This document shows positions 8,079-17,643 of a stretch of DNA of 64,000 nucleotides, in pieces (position 1 is the first letter of the stretch; the number at the start of each line of letters is the position of its first letter). The DNA is from Thalassotalea algicola. GTDB taxonomy: Bacteria > Pseudomonadota > Gammaproteobacteria > Enterobacterales > Alteromonadaceae. The stretch covers positions 1 to 64,000 of the forward strand of contig NZ_JABBXH010000001.1 of the NCBI RefSeq assembly GCF_012932965.1. Reading direction: 5' to 3'. A program made the translations under genes and the position numbers. The notes under the pieces were generated by a model. The model did no database searches. It saw only the letters and a list, made by a program, of their open reading frames with translations, and was not told where the DNA came from.

Positions 8079-8714
8079 ATGCACACTAAAATTTGGGACA
8101 ACTTTACCCGAATTTACCATATGAGCCAGCTAATATTGCTGGCTCTTTTATGGTACAGCGGTGAACAAGGCGACTTTGATAACCACTTTATATATGGCTA
8201 TCTGTTATTGAGCTTACTAATCGCAAGAATTAGTTGGGGCATATTTGGTAGTGAAACTTCCAAGTTCAGTCATTTTTTAAAATCCCCTATAGCGGTATGG
8301 CATTGGCTTAAAAAAGTTCATACACCAGTTGCAGGCCATAACCCCGTTGCCGGTTATATGGTAGTTGCATTAATAATCTTGCTGAGTATTCAATTATTTT
8401 CCGGACTATTCGCAACCGATGATGTGTTAGCTGAAGGTCCATTGCTTTATTACGTGTCTGATGACCTAGCAGAATCGCTAGATAGCTTGCATCGCCGTAA
8501 CTTCGATTGGTTATTAGCTTTAATAGCTTTACACGCCATCGCGGCATTTTTACATAGTTTTAAAGCAGACAATGTTGTTAGAACTATCCTAACTGGTAAA
8601 TCAAAAGAACTACCACCGACAGCTATTCAGTTCAAATCGAGCTTAATTCCATTGGCTATTTGGTTTTGTATGTTTGGACTCTTTGCATATCTTTGGTTAG
8701 GTGACACCCTTTAG
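8079..8714 (+). CDS. cytochrome b561-type membrane protein
   Basis: A 211-aa protein of the bacterial di-haem cytochrome b561 / Ni-Fe-hydrogenase cytochrome b superfamily. It begins with the family pattern KIWDNFTRIYH, giving a His ligand at the first helix, and has four hydrophobic helices (about residues 14-30, 39-57, 88-108, 142-160) plus a fifth near the C-terminus (about 185-208). Further His residues lie in the helices (HLHS-type FLHSFKAD near 158). An AGG eight bases upstream supports the start. It is co-directional with and 14 bases behind the cytochrome b562 gene. It converges on rpoS, and the two are separated by a terminator. Confidence 0.8.
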   Translation: MHTKIWDNFTRIYHMSQLILLALLWYSGEQGDFDNHFIYGYLLLSLLIARISWGIFGSETSKFSHFLKSPIAVWHWLKKVHTPVAGHNPVAGYMVVALIILLSIQLFSGLFATDDVLAEGPLLYYVSDDLAESLDSLHRRNFDWLLALIALHAIAAFLHSFKADNVVRTILTGKSKELPPTAIQFKSSLIPLAIWFCMFGLFAYLWLGDTL

Positions 8715-8728
8715 CGCATGCATAAAAA

Positions 8729-8746
8729 AGCCAGCTTTCGCTGGCT
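8729..8746 (-). terminator. rho-independent terminator of rpoS
   Basis: AGCCAGC (8729-8735) and GCTGGCT (8740-8746) form a seven-base stem with a TTTC loop. On the minus strand it is followed by TTTTTT, so it mainly serves rpoS. Confidence 0.8.
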
Positions 8747-8781
8747 CTACTGCTTTATTTTATGTCGCTAGAATAAAACTG

Positions 8782-9696
8782 TTATATCTGGAAGATTGAT
8801 TCAATCGAAAGGTCTTGCTGGCTTAGGATATCGCGCAATCTTTTTAGTGCTTCGACTTGAATTTGTCTTACACGTTCGCGGGTTAAACCAATTTCTGTAC
8901 CGACATCTTCCAAGGTTGCAGCCTCGTATCCCATTAACCCAAATCGACGGGCTAACACTTCACGCTGCTTGCCATTAAGCTCACCAAGCCACTCAATAAT
9001 ATTGTTATTAAGATCCGATGTTTGTAAGTCAGATTCAGGACCCGAGCCTTTTTCATCAGGGATGACATCAAGTAACGCTTTATCAGAATCGCCGCCAAAA
9101 GGTGTATCGACAGAAGTAATACGTTCATTTAAACGTAACATTTTACTGACGTCTGCTACTGGTTTATCAAGCTCTTTCGCTATTTCTTCAGCAGTTGGTT
9201 CGTGATCAAGTTTTTGTACGAGTTCACGAGATGTACGCAGGTATATATTTAATTCTTTTACAACATGGATTGGTAATCGAATGGTACGCGTTTGATTCAT
9301 TATTGCGCGTTCGATGGTTTGTCTAATCCACCAAGTTGCATAAGTAGAAAATCTAAAGCCGCGTTCAGGGTCAAATTTTTCGACCGCGCGGATAAGGCCA
9401 AGGTTGCCTTCTTCAATTAGATCTAAAAGTGGTAAGCCACGGTTATTATACCGTCTTGCAATTTTCACAACTAAGCGAAGATTGCTTTCAATCATACGTT
9501 TGCGTGCAGCTTCATCGCCTTTTAACGCTAAACGTGAAAAATATACTTCTTCCTCTGCGGAAAGTAATGGAGAAAAACCAATTTCACTTAAATACAACTG
9601 TGTTGCATCTAGGCTTGCGGTTACCTCTTCCTGAGTTTTCGCTGATGCTTCCTTTTCTACAACGTTTGAATCGTTGATCTCTTTCTTTAAGCCCAT
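8782..9696 (-). CDS. rpoS: RNA polymerase sigma factor RpoS (sigma-38)
   Basis: A 304-aa group 2 sigma factor that directs RNA polymerase to stationary-phase and general stress promoters. Region 1.2 begins near [11 protein letters not shown]. Region 2 carries [12 protein letters not shown] and the 2.4 segment [17 protein letters not shown]. Region 3 carries [10 protein letters not shown], and region 4 ends in the helix-turn-helix [17 protein letters not shown]. The length is slightly below that of E. coli RpoS (330 aa). It lies directly downstream of nlpD, as in other gammaproteobacteria, where a main rpoS promoter lies inside nlpD. A strong terminator follows. mutS, often found after rpoS in relatives, is absent here. 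Confidence 0.95.
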   Translation of the reverse strand: MGLKKEINDSNVVEKEASAKTQEEVTASLDATQLYLSEIGFSPLLSAEEEVYFSRLALKGDEAARKRMIESNLRLVVKIARRYNNRGLPLLDLIEEGNLGLIRAVEKFDPERGFRFSTYATWWIRQTIERAIMNQTRTIRLPIHVVKELNIYLRTSRELVQKLDHEPTAEEIAKELDKPVADVSKMLRLNERITSVDTPFGGDSDKALLDVIPDEKGSGPESDLQTSDLNNNIIEWLGELNGKQREVLARRFGLMGYEAATLEDVGTEIGLTRERVRQIQVEALKRLRDILSQQDLSIESIFQI

Positions 9697-9780
9697 AACA
9701 CTTCTCCCATCAACTAGCAGCGCTAAGTTTGTTGTTAATTATTTATTCACTTTAACTCCATTTTTATTCTTATTATTAAT

Positions 9781-10614
9781 CTAACGTTTAGGTAAGTACT
9801 TCAAAGGATTTACTGATTTACCACGAAAGCGAACTTCAAAATGAAGCATGACTCTTTGCGCGTCAGTATCTCCCATCTTAGCTATTACATCACCAGCTTT
9901 TACTTGCTGCTGCTCTTTGACCAATATTTCGTCATTATGTGCATAAGCGCTTAGGTAATCATCGTTATGTTTTACAATAACAAGTTTACCGTAACCTCTT
10001 AATGCACTTCCGGCATATACCACTTTGCCATCTGCAGCTGCTTTAATCCGATCTCCACGGATACCAGCAATATCAATTCCCTTATTTCCTTGAGGTGCCG
10101 TAGAAAAAGTTGCAATAACTTTTCCTTTAGCTGGCCACTTCCATCGCTTAATTTTTTGCGAGAAATTAGTTGCCTGCGAAGTGGGTTTTTTGCTTGTTTT
10201 TTGCCCACTTGCAGTTTTACCATACTCCTGCTTTTTATTCGATGCAATAGCTTTTGTGTTACGTTTATTACTGGTAGTACCAGAGCTTTTAGTCGAGTTT
10301 TTCGTGGAGGTCTTGCTACTACTAGCTTTGCTTTGATTTTTATCAATGATTATTTTTTGACCTGGGAATATTCGATAGGGAGGTGAAAGTCTATTCAATA
10401 AGGCAATAGTTCTAACGTCGCTATTGGCCCGCCAGGCAATTGAATAAAGTGTCTCACCTTTTTTCACCGTATAAGTGCTAGATTTTATGCTTGATTTAGT
10501 TTTACTTCCTACCGCAACGGTTGTTTTTGACTCAACCACAGGAGCAGGTGCCTGCCTCGAGCTACAAGCAGACAACAACAAAAGTAAACAAAATATTGAA
10601 CCAAACTGACGCAT
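9781..10614 (-). CDS. nlpD: murein hydrolase activator NlpD (LysM and M23 lipoprotein)
   Basis: A 277-aa outer-membrane lipoprotein that in relatives activates the amidase AmiC during cell separation. The lipobox is LLSAC. A LysM domain (YTVKKGETLYSIAWR to FPGQKIII, residues about 48-92) binds peptidoglycan. A low-complexity Lys/Ser/Thr linker follows, then an M23 peptidase-like domain (about 165-275: GIDIAG, GNYG-like RGYGKLVIVKH, LHFEVRF). In the NlpD family the M23 zinc site is degenerate; here the first ligand position is GIDIAG rather than GxDxxx(H), in keeping with a non-catalytic activator. The ATG at 10614 has AGGG five bases upstream and is preferred over the GTG at 10620. Confidence 0.92.
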   Translation of the reverse strand: MRQFGSIFCLLLLLSACSSRQAPAPVVESKTTVAVGSKTKSSIKSSTYTVKKGETLYSIAWRANSDVRTIALLNRLSPPYRIFPGQKIIIDKNQSKASSSKTSTKNSTKSSGTTSNKRNTKAIASNKKQEYGKTASGQKTSKKPTSQATNFSQKIKRWKWPAKGKVIATFSTAPQGNKGIDIAGIRGDRIKAAADGKVVYAGSALRGYGKLVIVKHNDDYLSAYAHNDEILVKEQQQVKAGDVIAKMGDTDAQRVMLHFEVRFRGKSVNPLKYLPKR

Positions 10615-10660
10615 TAACACCCTGTTATTTTCTAACTCACTAAAGAATTTTCATGAATAT

Positions 10661-11242
10661 TTATGCTTTGTATATTACATAGCCTATGGCGATAAGTGCA
10701 ACTAAGCCCCAACCGATGATATCGACCCATTTACGCAACTGTTGTTCCATTCTCTCGCCTCCCCATTGCACCAACCCCGCAACGAGAAAGAATCGCATAC
10801 CACGTCCAACAAAAGACGCGATAAGGAAAGGTAGAAACATCATTTGTAAAAAGCCAGCACTCAGAGTGAATATTTTGTATGGGATCGGCGTAAAGCCTGC
10901 TAAAAATACTACCCAAATTCCCCATTGCTCAAACCAGGCTATCGCATTATCCAATTTGCCTTGGTAACCAACTTCCGTAATGATGGGTTGGATCCATGCA
11001 TCAAACATAAAATAACCCAATAAATAACCAACCACGCCACCAATTACCGAAGCTATGGTTGTTAACGTTGCGTAGTACCACGCTTTTTTAGGTTTCGCTA
11101 ACACCATCGGCGCCAACAGCACGTCAGGTGGAATAGGAAAAAATACAGATTCAGCAAAAGTAAGTAATGCTAATACTCGCGGCGCAAATTGATGCTTCGA
11201 CCATTTAAGAGTCCAATCATAAAGGGCTGAAAATATTCTCAC
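10661..11242 (-). CDS. yqaA: YqaA/DedA family membrane protein
   Basis: A 193-aa inner-membrane protein of the SNARE-associated/DedA (VTT) superfamily, YqaA subgroup. It shows the family features: an amphipathic N-terminus, [19 protein letters not shown] (residues 26-44), a glycine-rich helix ([12 protein letters not shown]), and [20 protein letters not shown] near residue 120 with the re-entrant loop proline pair. Members are thought to move lipids between leaflets; the substrate of this subgroup is unknown. The gene overlaps the pcm stop codon by four bases and is often found between pcm and nlpD in Alteromonadales. Confidence 0.88.
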   Translation of the reverse strand: MRIFSALYDWTLKWSKHQFAPRVLALLTFAESVFFPIPPDVLLAPMVLAKPKKAWYYATLTTIASVIGGVVGYLLGYFMFDAWIQPIITEVGYQGKLDNAIAWFEQWGIWVVFLAGFTPIPYKIFTLSAGFLQMMFLPFLIASFVGRGMRFFLVAGLVQWGGERMEQQLRKWVDIIGWGLVALIAIGYVIYKA

Positions 11243-11901
11243 AGTAACTCTCCTGGCACTAATGGCACAAAGCGCACTGCTTCAATTTGCTGTTCGTTAA
11301 ATTGATCACCGTTACGGGTAATTAACTTAAGCACTTGCGCTTGACCACCAACAGGAATAACTAGCCTTCCACCATCAGCTAACTGCTCTAATAGTGCTTG
11401 TGGTACAGAGTCAGGCGCAGCCGTCACTATGATTGCCTGAAATGGCCCTTTGCTCTTCCAACCTTGCCAACCATCACCATGCTTCATTGACACATTGTGC
11501 AATTCCATGGCTCTAAGACGCCTTTTGGCTTGCCACTGCAGTGCCTTTATACGCTCAACCGAAAACACTTTGCTTACTAATTGCGCCAAAATTGATGTTT
11601 GATAACCTGAACCGGTGCCAATTTCCAAAATAGACTCAGGTACGCCGTCAGCAAGAATAAGCTCCGACATTTTCGCAACAATATAAGGCTGCGAGATAGT
11701 TTGACCTTGCCCTATTGGTAGCGCAGTATTATCGTATGCTTTATGCGCTAATATTTCAGGCACAAATATATGTCTTGGTGATTGCGCGATTGCTCTTAAT
11801 ACACGTTGATCTGCGATACCTTCATTAAATAATTTTTGCGCGAGTATTTCACCACTTCGACTAGATTTTCCGCCAATACTACTTCCTACTTTGACATTCA
11901 T
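11239..11901 (-). CDS. pcm: protein-L-isoaspartate O-methyltransferase
   Basis: A 220-aa cytosolic enzyme that methylates L-isoaspartyl residues in aged proteins using S-adenosylmethionine, starting their repair. Visible motifs are the PRHIFVPE entry region, [14 protein letters not shown] substrate loop, the SAM-binding glycine loop [17 protein letters not shown], and DGWQGW plus [19 protein letters not shown]. Length is typical (about 210). Its ATG overlaps the TGA of surE in ATGA, indicating translational coupling, and the surE-pcm pair is conserved in gammaproteobacteria as part of a stationary-phase survival operon with nlpD and rpoS. Confidence 0.95.
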   Translation of the reverse strand: MNVKVGSSIGGKSSRSGEILAQKLFNEGIADQRVLRAIAQSPRHIFVPEILAHKAYDNTALPIGQGQTISQPYIVAKMSELILADGVPESILEIGTGSGYQTSILAQLVSKVFSVERIKALQWQAKRRLRAMELHNVSMKHGDGWQGWKSKGPFQAIIVTAAPDSVPQALLEQLADGGRLVIPVGGQAQVLKLITRNGDQFNEQQIEAVRFVPLVPGELL

Positions 11902-12650
11902 AATGTAACTTCACTCATCCAATCGGTCATTTGTTCCATACTTTTATACGCGGTCATATCAACTGTTAACGGAGTCACAGAGGCAAAATTGTTAGTCACA
12001 GCGTGAAAGTCTGTACCTTCTCCGGCATCTAACTCTTTTCCTAGCGAACCATACCAGTAAATAGTACGCCCCCAAGGATCTTCTATGCTTTTCATTGTTT
12101 CCGCTTTATGGCGATGACCCAGGCGGGTAACTTTAATACCACTAATATCAGACAGTGGTACATCAGGTACATTAACATTCAAAATTTGATCTGCTGGTAG
12201 AGGATGCGCTTTCAAGCGTTTAATTATATTTGCCGCAATGATAGCTGCAGTTTGATAATGTTTTTCATCTTTACCGACTAATGATACAGCCACGGCTGGA
12301 AGTCCCATATGGCGGCCCTCAGTAGCGGCTGCTACGGTACCTGAATATAATGTATCATCCCCTAGATTTGCACCATTATTGATTCCAGCAACAACCAAAT
12401 CTGGTAAAGGATCCATTAGTTGGCTAATAGCTAGGTGAACTGAGTCTGTAGGTGTACCATTAACCGAGATAAATCCATTTTCCAGCGTTTGCGCGCGTAA
12501 TGGATTTAATAACGTTAGTGAATTGCTCGCGCCGCTACAATTTCTGTCTGGCGCTACTAAAGTTACGTCTGCAAATTTACTCAGTTCGTCAAATAAAACT
12601 TTGATACCAGGTGCATGCACACCATCATCGTTACTTAACAAAATTCTCAT
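11898..12650 (-). CDS. surE: 5'/3'-nucleotidase SurE
   Basis: A 250-aa metal-dependent nucleoside-monophosphate phosphatase with activity on short polyphosphate in relatives. The N-terminal metal site NDDGVHAPG (residues 7-15) and the downstream [19 protein letters not shown] and [10 protein letters not shown] motifs are all present. Length agrees with the family (about 250). The start ATG overlaps the last base of the truD stop codon, and the gene is followed by pcm with a four-base overlap. Confidence 0.95.
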   Translation of the reverse strand: MRILLSNDDGVHAPGIKVLFDELSKFADVTLVAPDRNCSGASNSLTLLNPLRAQTLENGFISVNGTPTDSVHLAISQLMDPLPDLVVAGINNGANLGDDTLYSGTVAAATEGRHMGLPAVAVSLVGKDEKHYQTAAIIAANIIKRLKAHPLPADQILNVNVPDVPLSDISGIKVTRLGHRHKAETMKSIEDPWGRTIYWYGSLGKELDAGEGTDFHAVTNNFASVTPLTVDMTAYKSMEQMTDWMSEVTL

Positions 12651-13732
12651 TATGTTGCCTTATTATCATTTCGCTTTGCTTGCGTTCTTTCATCGCTAAC
12701 ATCTTTGTAATTAATAACTTCTCGCAAAATTGCCGTCGCATAGCTTCCTGCAGGTAAGATAAAGCTCAATGTCAATGTCTTGTCGTCCACCTTAACTACA
12801 TTCGGTTGCAACATGGATAACCGCATCCTACGTCGCTCTTGCTTTAACCCAAAATTTTCTAAGCCGTCGCACAGTTGCTGATTATTGTCTTTGACACTAG
12901 ATTCAATCGCTAATGCGTCAATAGCGGTTAACAAGTCACCTGCTCCCCACATAGACGCAGTTATATCTATTTCATGCTTTGCCACTCTTTGTATTATGTC
13001 ATCATCAACTTCGGTAGATTTAAATATCGACTGACTGCCAGTTAACATGAAAACGTCACCAATTACTGGCGATAGAAATGCGTTTTGGGCAATTCTTTTC
13101 GCAATAATTTGGTTAAATATATAAGAGCGTGCAGCAGATAAATACATGCCACGTTTCTTTCTATCTTTTATTTTTTGACCATTGAATAGCGATAAAGCTT
13201 TATTTAGGTTTGAACCATCAAAACCAAACCTTTGCTCACCAAAGTAATTGGGTACGCCACTATGAACTATTTGCTCAAATCGCTCAATTGCGTCATCTAT
13301 GGCGGTAACATTACGTAACGTTAATTCAAAACGATTACCAATTAACGCTCCAGTTCTTAATTTTTTATTATGACGGGCGTAGCTTAATATTTTTACATTA
13401 GGAATGTTAAATGCGGATAGATCATCATTGGGTTTTCCCGGTAAATGAATACCAAACCATTGCTGGGTAATTGCATTTCGGTCTTTTAATCCAGCATAGC
13501 TAACCGCCATTTCCTTAACACCAAAATGCTTAGCTAACTGCCGCGCTACCCACGTCGTATTCTCACCCGACTTTTCAATATGTAGAAGTAAATGCTCACC
13601 TTCGCCAGTTGCTGAAAATGGCAAGATTTCAAAGACTTTGAAATCACTATTTGACGAGCGTATCTCGCCTGTAGCAATTGGCTTTCCATGTAAATAAGGT
13701 AATGATGAATAAGGTTTAAACTTGTTAGCCAC
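12650..13732 (-). CDS. truD: tRNA pseudouridine(13) synthase TruD
   Basis: A 360-aa enzyme that converts U13 of tRNA-Glu to pseudouridine. The catalytic Asp lies in [17 protein letters not shown] (residues about 80-96), with the N-terminal NSDFKVFE motif, NYFGEQRFG near 165 and the TruD insertion domain from about 155. The start codon is GTG at 13732, two bases after the ispF stop. Slightly longer at the C-terminus than E. coli TruD (349 aa). Part of the ispD-ispF-truD-surE-pcm run conserved across gammaproteobacteria. Confidence 0.95.
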   Translation of the reverse strand: MANKFKPYSSLPYLHGKPIATGEIRSSNSDFKVFEILPFSATGEGEHLLLHIEKSGENTTWVARQLAKHFGVKEMAVSYAGLKDRNAITQQWFGIHLPGKPNDDLSAFNIPNVKILSYARHNKKLRTGALIGNRFELTLRNVTAIDDAIERFEQIVHSGVPNYFGEQRFGFDGSNLNKALSLFNGQKIKDRKKRGMYLSAARSYIFNQIIAKRIAQNAFLSPVIGDVFMLTGSQSIFKSTEVDDDIIQRVAKHEIDITASMWGAGDLLTAIDALAIESSVKDNNQQLCDGLENFGLKQERRRMRLSMLQPNVVKVDDKTLTLSFILPAGSYATAILREVINYKDVSDERTQAKRNDNKAT

Positions 13733-13734
13733 TT

Positions 13735-14208
13735 TTATGCCTTTTCCAACAACACAACCGCGTGAACCGATACACCTTCTTTTCTTCCAACATAACCTAA
13801 TTTTTCAGTTGTGGTGGCTTTAACGTTTACTTGGTCAATATCAGCCTGAAGATCACTACCTAATATTTGACGCATTTTTAGTAAATGTGGTGCAATCTTA
13901 GGAGCTTGAGCGACAATAGTAATATCGGCATTTCCTAGCTTGTAACCTTTTTCCACCATTAAACTGACTACATGTCGTAATAATATGCGACTATCGATAT
14001 TTTCAAACTCATCTGACGTATCAGGAAAATGGTTACCTATGTCCGCCAAACACAGTGCTCCTAAAATTGCATCGCACAACGCATGAATTGCTACGTCACC
14101 ATCAGAATGGGCAATAAAACCTTGGTCATAAGGTATTTTTACGCCAGCAAGTATAACTGGACCCTGACCACCAAATTTGTGGACATCAAAGCCATGTCCT
14201 ATTCTCAT
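13735..14208 (-). CDS. ispF: 2-C-methyl-D-erythritol 2,4-cyclodiphosphate synthase
   Basis: A 157-aa enzyme of the MEP isoprenoid pathway; it cyclises CDP-methylerythritol 2-phosphate and releases CMP. The N-terminal [11 protein letters not shown] carries metal ligands Asp and His, followed by [19 protein letters not shown] and [14 protein letters not shown], and [16 protein letters not shown] near the C-terminus. Length matches the family (about 158). Its ATG overlaps the TGA of ispD in ATGA, so the two consecutive pathway genes are translationally coupled. Confidence 0.96.
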   Translation of the reverse strand: MRIGHGFDVHKFGGQGPVILAGVKIPYDQGFIAHSDGDVAIHALCDAILGALCLADIGNHFPDTSDEFENIDSRILLRHVVSLMVEKGYKLGNADITIVAQAPKIAPHLLKMRQILGSDLQADIDQVNVKATTTEKLGYVGRKEGVSVHAVVLLEKA

Positions 14209-14915
14209 AGTTTTTCCTGTTGTTTCAATAAAATAAATTCAGCTAATGCAAGATCTTCAGGCTGAGTTATTTTCAAATTTTCACTACTTGCTTCAACAAG
14301 TTGGCTTGGAAGTCCAAATGCTTCTATAGCCGATGACTCATCGGTAATGATTACGCCTTTGCGTAAACCATCTTCTATTGCTGCTTTTAACTCGCCCGCC
14401 TTGTACATTTGGGGGGTTAAGGCATGCCATAGGTTTTCTCGTTCAACTGTCGATTCGACTAAACCATTAGCATGGCTTCTTTTCATGGTATCTTTTACTT
14501 TTGCCGCTAATAAACCGCCAACGTTACTTTGCTGACATTGCACTATTAGTGATTCTATATCAGCCACTTGCACACAAGGTCTTGCGGCATCGTGCACCAT
14601 TACCCATTGCTCTTCATCACACGCTGTTAATCCAGAAAAAACAGAATCTACACGCTCTTTACCACCATCAACCACTGATACTTTGGGATGTTTACCTAGT
14701 TTGGTATCAGCAAAGTATTCATCGCGTTGCCCAATAGCAATAACGACTTCAGTAATATGCTGGCAAGCTAAAAGCTTATGAACGGTATGTTCTAATATGG
14801 TTTTACCTGCAATAGTTAAGTATTGCTTGGGGCAATCACTTTTCATACGCTTTCCAACCCCAGCAGCTGGCACAATGGCGGTAACAGAAATTAGTTCTTT
14901 ACTCATTCTACTCAT
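14205..14915 (-). CDS. ispD: 2-C-methyl-D-erythritol 4-phosphate cytidylyltransferase
   Basis: A 236-aa enzyme that joins CTP and MEP to form CDP-methylerythritol in isoprenoid synthesis. The nucleotide-binding signature [12 protein letters not shown] is near residue 15, followed by [25 protein letters not shown] around 105 and TDESSAIE near 190. The start is ambiguous among TTG 14921, ATG 14915 and ATG 14906; none has a strong ribosome binding site, and the gene is probably coupled to ftsB, which ends at 14922. Confidence 0.94.
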   Translation of the reverse strand: MSRMSKELISVTAIVPAAGVGKRMKSDCPKQYLTIAGKTILEHTVHKLLACQHITEVVIAIGQRDEYFADTKLGKHPKVSVVDGGKERVDSVFSGLTACDEEQWVMVHDAARPCVQVADIESLIVQCQQSNVGGLLAAKVKDTMKRSHANGLVESTVERENLWHALTPQMYKAGELKAAIEDGLRKGVIITDESSAIEAFGLPSQLVEASSENLKITQPEDLALAEFILLKQQEKL

Positions 14916-14921
14916 AATCAA

Positions 14922-15218
14922 TTAATTTCTATTATTTCTTTTGTTATCTACTGGCACTACACGAAAAAAGGTTTCACCTTGCTTGATCATACCAAGCTCA
15001 TTCCTTGCACGCTCTTCAATTGCCTCAATACCAGACTTTAAATCATCGGTATCGGCGTACAGTAGTTTGTTGCGTTGTTTTAATTTGTCGTTGTCAGCTT
15101 GTTGGCGGGCTACATCATCTTTAAGTGCAATATAATCAGGCACGCTGTTTTTGCCGAACCATAAACGGTGCTGCAAAAACACTAAAAATATCAGCAATAT
15201 TGCGGTAATTATACGCAT
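14922..15218 (-). CDS. ftsB: cell division protein FtsB
   Basis: A 98-aa bitopic inner-membrane protein of the FtsQLB divisome complex. It has a single N-terminal membrane helix (residues 3-16), then FGKNSVPDY, a coiled coil ([18 protein letters not shown]) and the family motif around [26 protein letters not shown]. Length and layout match E. coli FtsB (103 aa). It heads the ispD-ispF-truD-surE-pcm-yqaA-nlpD-rpoS run. In many relatives eno lies directly upstream, whereas here an accessory block separates them. Confidence 0.95.
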   Translation of the reverse strand: MRIITAILLIFLVFLQHRLWFGKNSVPDYIALKDDVARQQADNDKLKQRNKLLYADTDDLKSGIEAIEERARNELGMIKQGETFFRVVPVDNKRNNRN

Positions 15219-15318
15219 GAAGTGCTATATGCCTGACTAAATCGTTAGAAGAGAATACTATCAGCTATTATAAGAGGCGTTTAGCTAGAGTAAACAATAA
15301 AGCCTCAGACTTGTAAAA

Positions 15319-15939
15319 TTAATGCGTAGTTTTTAGCATTAATGGCTTTTTCAGGTTTTTCCAATTGATTGAGCAAGACAGCAATAACTCCCTTAGACTC
15401 GGAATGATTGGTCGGCAAGGTGCATCGTTTTGCCACGTATGACCAGCACAGCTTGCCATCATAATCTTCTTAGTTGGTTTTAGTAGTTGACAGCGCTCTG
15501 TTTCAACATTTTTTACGCCAAACCAACCATGGATATTCGTTCGAAAACGATTATTTGCGTTATCTACTCTGTCTATACAGTCCAACACAATATGGCTACC
15601 TTCTTTTACTGGCACAACTAAGCCGACAACTAGTTGACTTGATTGATACCACTGCCAAACATCTGCTACTGATTGGCCAGAAAGCGGCATGGTTCGACTT
15701 TGCTTAGCGGTCCACGCAGCATTTTGGCTATCAAGAATTAATGGAGAGTCGGTGTTGACCATGGCATGAGCAGCCTTTTGCACATAATAAGGCAAGCTCT
15801 GGAGACGACCTTGAATCGCTTTCACATTATCGGTATCAAGATTGGCAAGCAATGACAATTCTCGCTCATAAAGCGCATTACAAAGCTCAGCAAACTGATT
15901 AGTTTGCTGCTGTTCTTGCCAAAGCGTCGTTTGTGTCAT
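15319..15939 (-). CDS. conserved hypothetical protein
   Basis: A 206-aa protein that I do not recognise. It has no signal peptide, membrane segment or catalytic motif that I can see. The N-terminal half is helical with glutamine-rich stretches (TLWQEQQQTNQFAELC), and the rest is mixed with several Trp residues and three Cys near the C-terminus (CAGHTW, CRPIIP, LLSCSINW). The name of any domain family would be a guess. It stands alone between ftsB and the lipoprotein gene, in the same direction as both, with about 100 and 146 bases on either side. Confidence 0.6.
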   Translation of the reverse strand: MTQTTLWQEQQQTNQFAELCNALYERELSLLANLDTDNVKAIQGRLQSLPYYVQKAAHAMVNTDSPLILDSQNAAWTAKQSRTMPLSGQSVADVWQWYQSSQLVVGLVVPVKEGSHIVLDCIDRVDNANNRFRTNIHGWFGVKNVETERCQLLKPTKKIMMASCAGHTWQNDAPCRPIIPSLRELLLSCSINWKNLKKPLMLKTTH

Positions 15940-16085
15940 CTAGGTGAATAAACTACCAATAACTGCATGATAAATAAGCATACTAGATATCATGTCAAAG
16001 ATAAATTTTTATCCCTAAACACTAAAGAACAGAATCACTCTCGCCTTTTAATACTATAACCTTCCCATATAACGTTCCTCTGCGG

Positions 16086-16619
16086 TTATTGGCGTAGCTT
16101 TTCTATTTCACTGCGTAGGTTATTCAACGCTTCTACAGCAAACCCTTCATCGTAAAAGTAGCGAATTGTTCCTTGTTCATCTAACAGCAGCACACGAGCA
16201 TTATTAGGGAATTGGGTACCTGTTAGACTAGCTAATTGCTGTGCGTCATCATAAACCGTAATAACGCCGCCCCATAAACTTTTAGGAATTCCTTTTCGCA
16301 TGCCTTCGTTAATGACACTTTCAAACATTCTAGGCAACATTCCTTGAATCGTAGGAATCTCATAAGCTTTAATCGGTGTTTTTGTAAAGTCGAGTCCTAT
16401 TAACCAGCGATCTATATCGAATTGCGCATCTTGCACAAAACCGATAAGAAGTAAATTTAAGTCTCCTTCAAGCGCTGCTGGTAATAATATTGATTGTTCA
16501 TTCAAATTTTCACCAACCACGTTAGGAAAGCTCTCGTTTAACGGAGTACGATTATTGATCGGCGTTGAGCAACCAATAACTGATAAACAAACTATCGCAA
16601 TCAAAAATAAACGTCTCAT
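16086..16619 (-). CDS. lipoprotein with thioredoxin-fold-like domain
   Basis: A 177-aa lipoprotein (signal ending in SVIGC, Cys17), anchored to the inner or outer membrane. The body resembles a thioredoxin-like fold: the strand LLLIGFVQ followed by a helix, VITVYDD in the middle and RVLLLDEQGTIRYFYDEGF near the end, which is the beta-beta-alpha end of thioredoxin-like proteins. It has no CXXC motif, so redox activity is unlikely. The ATG at 16619 is favoured because it gives a proper signal peptide and has an AAGAGAA upstream; the longer frame to 16700 adds an unrelated stretch. A relationship to ATP10/SCO-like proteins is possible but unproven. Confidence 0.65.
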   Translation of the reverse strand: MRRLFLIAIVCLSVIGCSTPINNRTPLNESFPNVVGENLNEQSILLPAALEGDLNLLLIGFVQDAQFDIDRWLIGLDFTKTPIKAYEIPTIQGMLPRMFESVINEGMRKGIPKSLWGGVITVYDDAQQLASLTGTQFPNNARVLLLDEQGTIRYFYDEGFAVEALNNLRSEIEKLRQ

Positions 16620-16831
16620 AAAGTTCTCTTCATTAATCAAGTACTTTAAAAGTACGAACTGTGTCTTTATTGCGATTAGTTTTACCCACCAAATAAACAA
16701 AATAATTAAAGCTAAGTAATAGACTTTAAATCTAAACGCCCCAAAATGGACATTTTTGCCATATCTTACTTTTATCTTCCTTAGGTAAAATAACGACTAA
16801 ATTACGCTACATCGAACCTTTAACTGCTCCT

Positions 16832-17533
16832 ATGAAAATTATTCACTGTATTAGTATCGCTTTTATCTTTTTGACGAGCCTTTCAGCACAAGCAACGTTA
16901 ATTACTAATGGTAGTTTCGAGCAAACAAATTTTGCTGATGATCAGCTTTCCATAGGCGAAATTTTTAGTACCGAGCTTTCGGCATTTGAACGTAAAAAAC
17001 GTGGTTGGGATGTATTTGAAGCGCTTCCTGGGTGGCGCACAACAGCAGGCAACGGAATTGAGTTACAAAAGGGCGTAGTCACCAATTCACAGCATGGTTC
17101 GCATCATATCGAACTAGATTCACACCAACGTGGTGGCTCAAACTCAATGATGACTCAAACAATTGACTCACTAATCATAGGTAACGAATATCTACTAGAG
17201 TTTTTCTATAAGGCTCGTACGAATAATAAGAATGACAACGGTATTAACGTTTATTGGTATGACACTCCAACTGCTTTTGATGCTTCAATGGAGGCGATGT
17301 ACATTGCAGATGCAACACGAAGAGAGACACCTAATTGGCAAAAACAATCGGTTGTTTTTACAGCAACAGCATCTTCCATGGAACTAAGTTTTGCCTCTGT
17401 TGGAAAACAAAATACACTAGGTGGCTTAGTAGATAATGTGTCACTTAATCAAATTACACAAGTGCCAGAGCCAAGTATATTGGTGTTACTAATGTTGTCG
17501 TTAGGATTATTAGTATCTCGACGTAAAAGTTAA
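16832..17533 (+). CDS. PEP-CTERM sorting domain protein, DUF642-like
   Basis: A 233-aa secreted protein. The signal peptide ends at about AQA. The N-terminus of the mature part reads TLITNGSFEQTNF, as in DUF642 / galactose-binding-like modules, with ELDSHQRGGSNSMMTQTI in the middle. The C-terminus is a classical PEP-CTERM signal: VPEPS, a hydrophobic helix (ILVLLMLSLGLLV) and RRKS. This implies processing by an exosortase (EpsH/XrtA type) encoded elsewhere and a link to extracellular polysaccharide or biofilm. It is a single gene on the plus strand in an otherwise minus-strand area, followed by a hairpin that may be its terminator. Confidence 0.85.
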   Translation: MKIIHCISIAFIFLTSLSAQATLITNGSFEQTNFADDQLSIGEIFSTELSAFERKKRGWDVFEALPGWRTTAGNGIELQKGVVTNSQHGSHHIELDSHQRGGSNSMMTQTIDSLIIGNEYLLEFFYKARTNNKNDNGINVYWYDTPTAFDASMEAMYIADATRRETPNWQKQSVVFTATASSMELSFASVGKQNTLGGLVDNVSLNQITQVPEPSILVLLMLSLGLLVSRRKS

Positions 17534-17564
17534 CCCGTCAGTTAGAAATATCTAACAGGTTACA

Positions 17565-17595
17565 GAGAGCGGCCAGCCCCCAAATTGCTGCTCTC
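17565..17595 (+). terminator. candidate terminator after the PEP-CTERM gene
   Basis: GAGAGCGGC (17565-17573) and GCTGCTCTC (17587-17595) pair at eight of nine positions and are followed by a pyrimidine-rich ATTCTCTTTTA. A smaller hairpin GTTAGA-TCTAAC lies just before it (17541-17556). Confidence 0.55.
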
Positions 17596-17643
17596 ATTCT
17601 CTTTTATCGCCGTATATCAAACTTACTTAACAACAAACAAACC

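Noticed and set aside
16743-16760. Possible sigma-54 promoter before the PEP-CTERM gene (TGGACATTTTTGCC)
   Set aside because: The GG and GC elements are eight bases apart, not ten, so the -24/-12 spacing fails.
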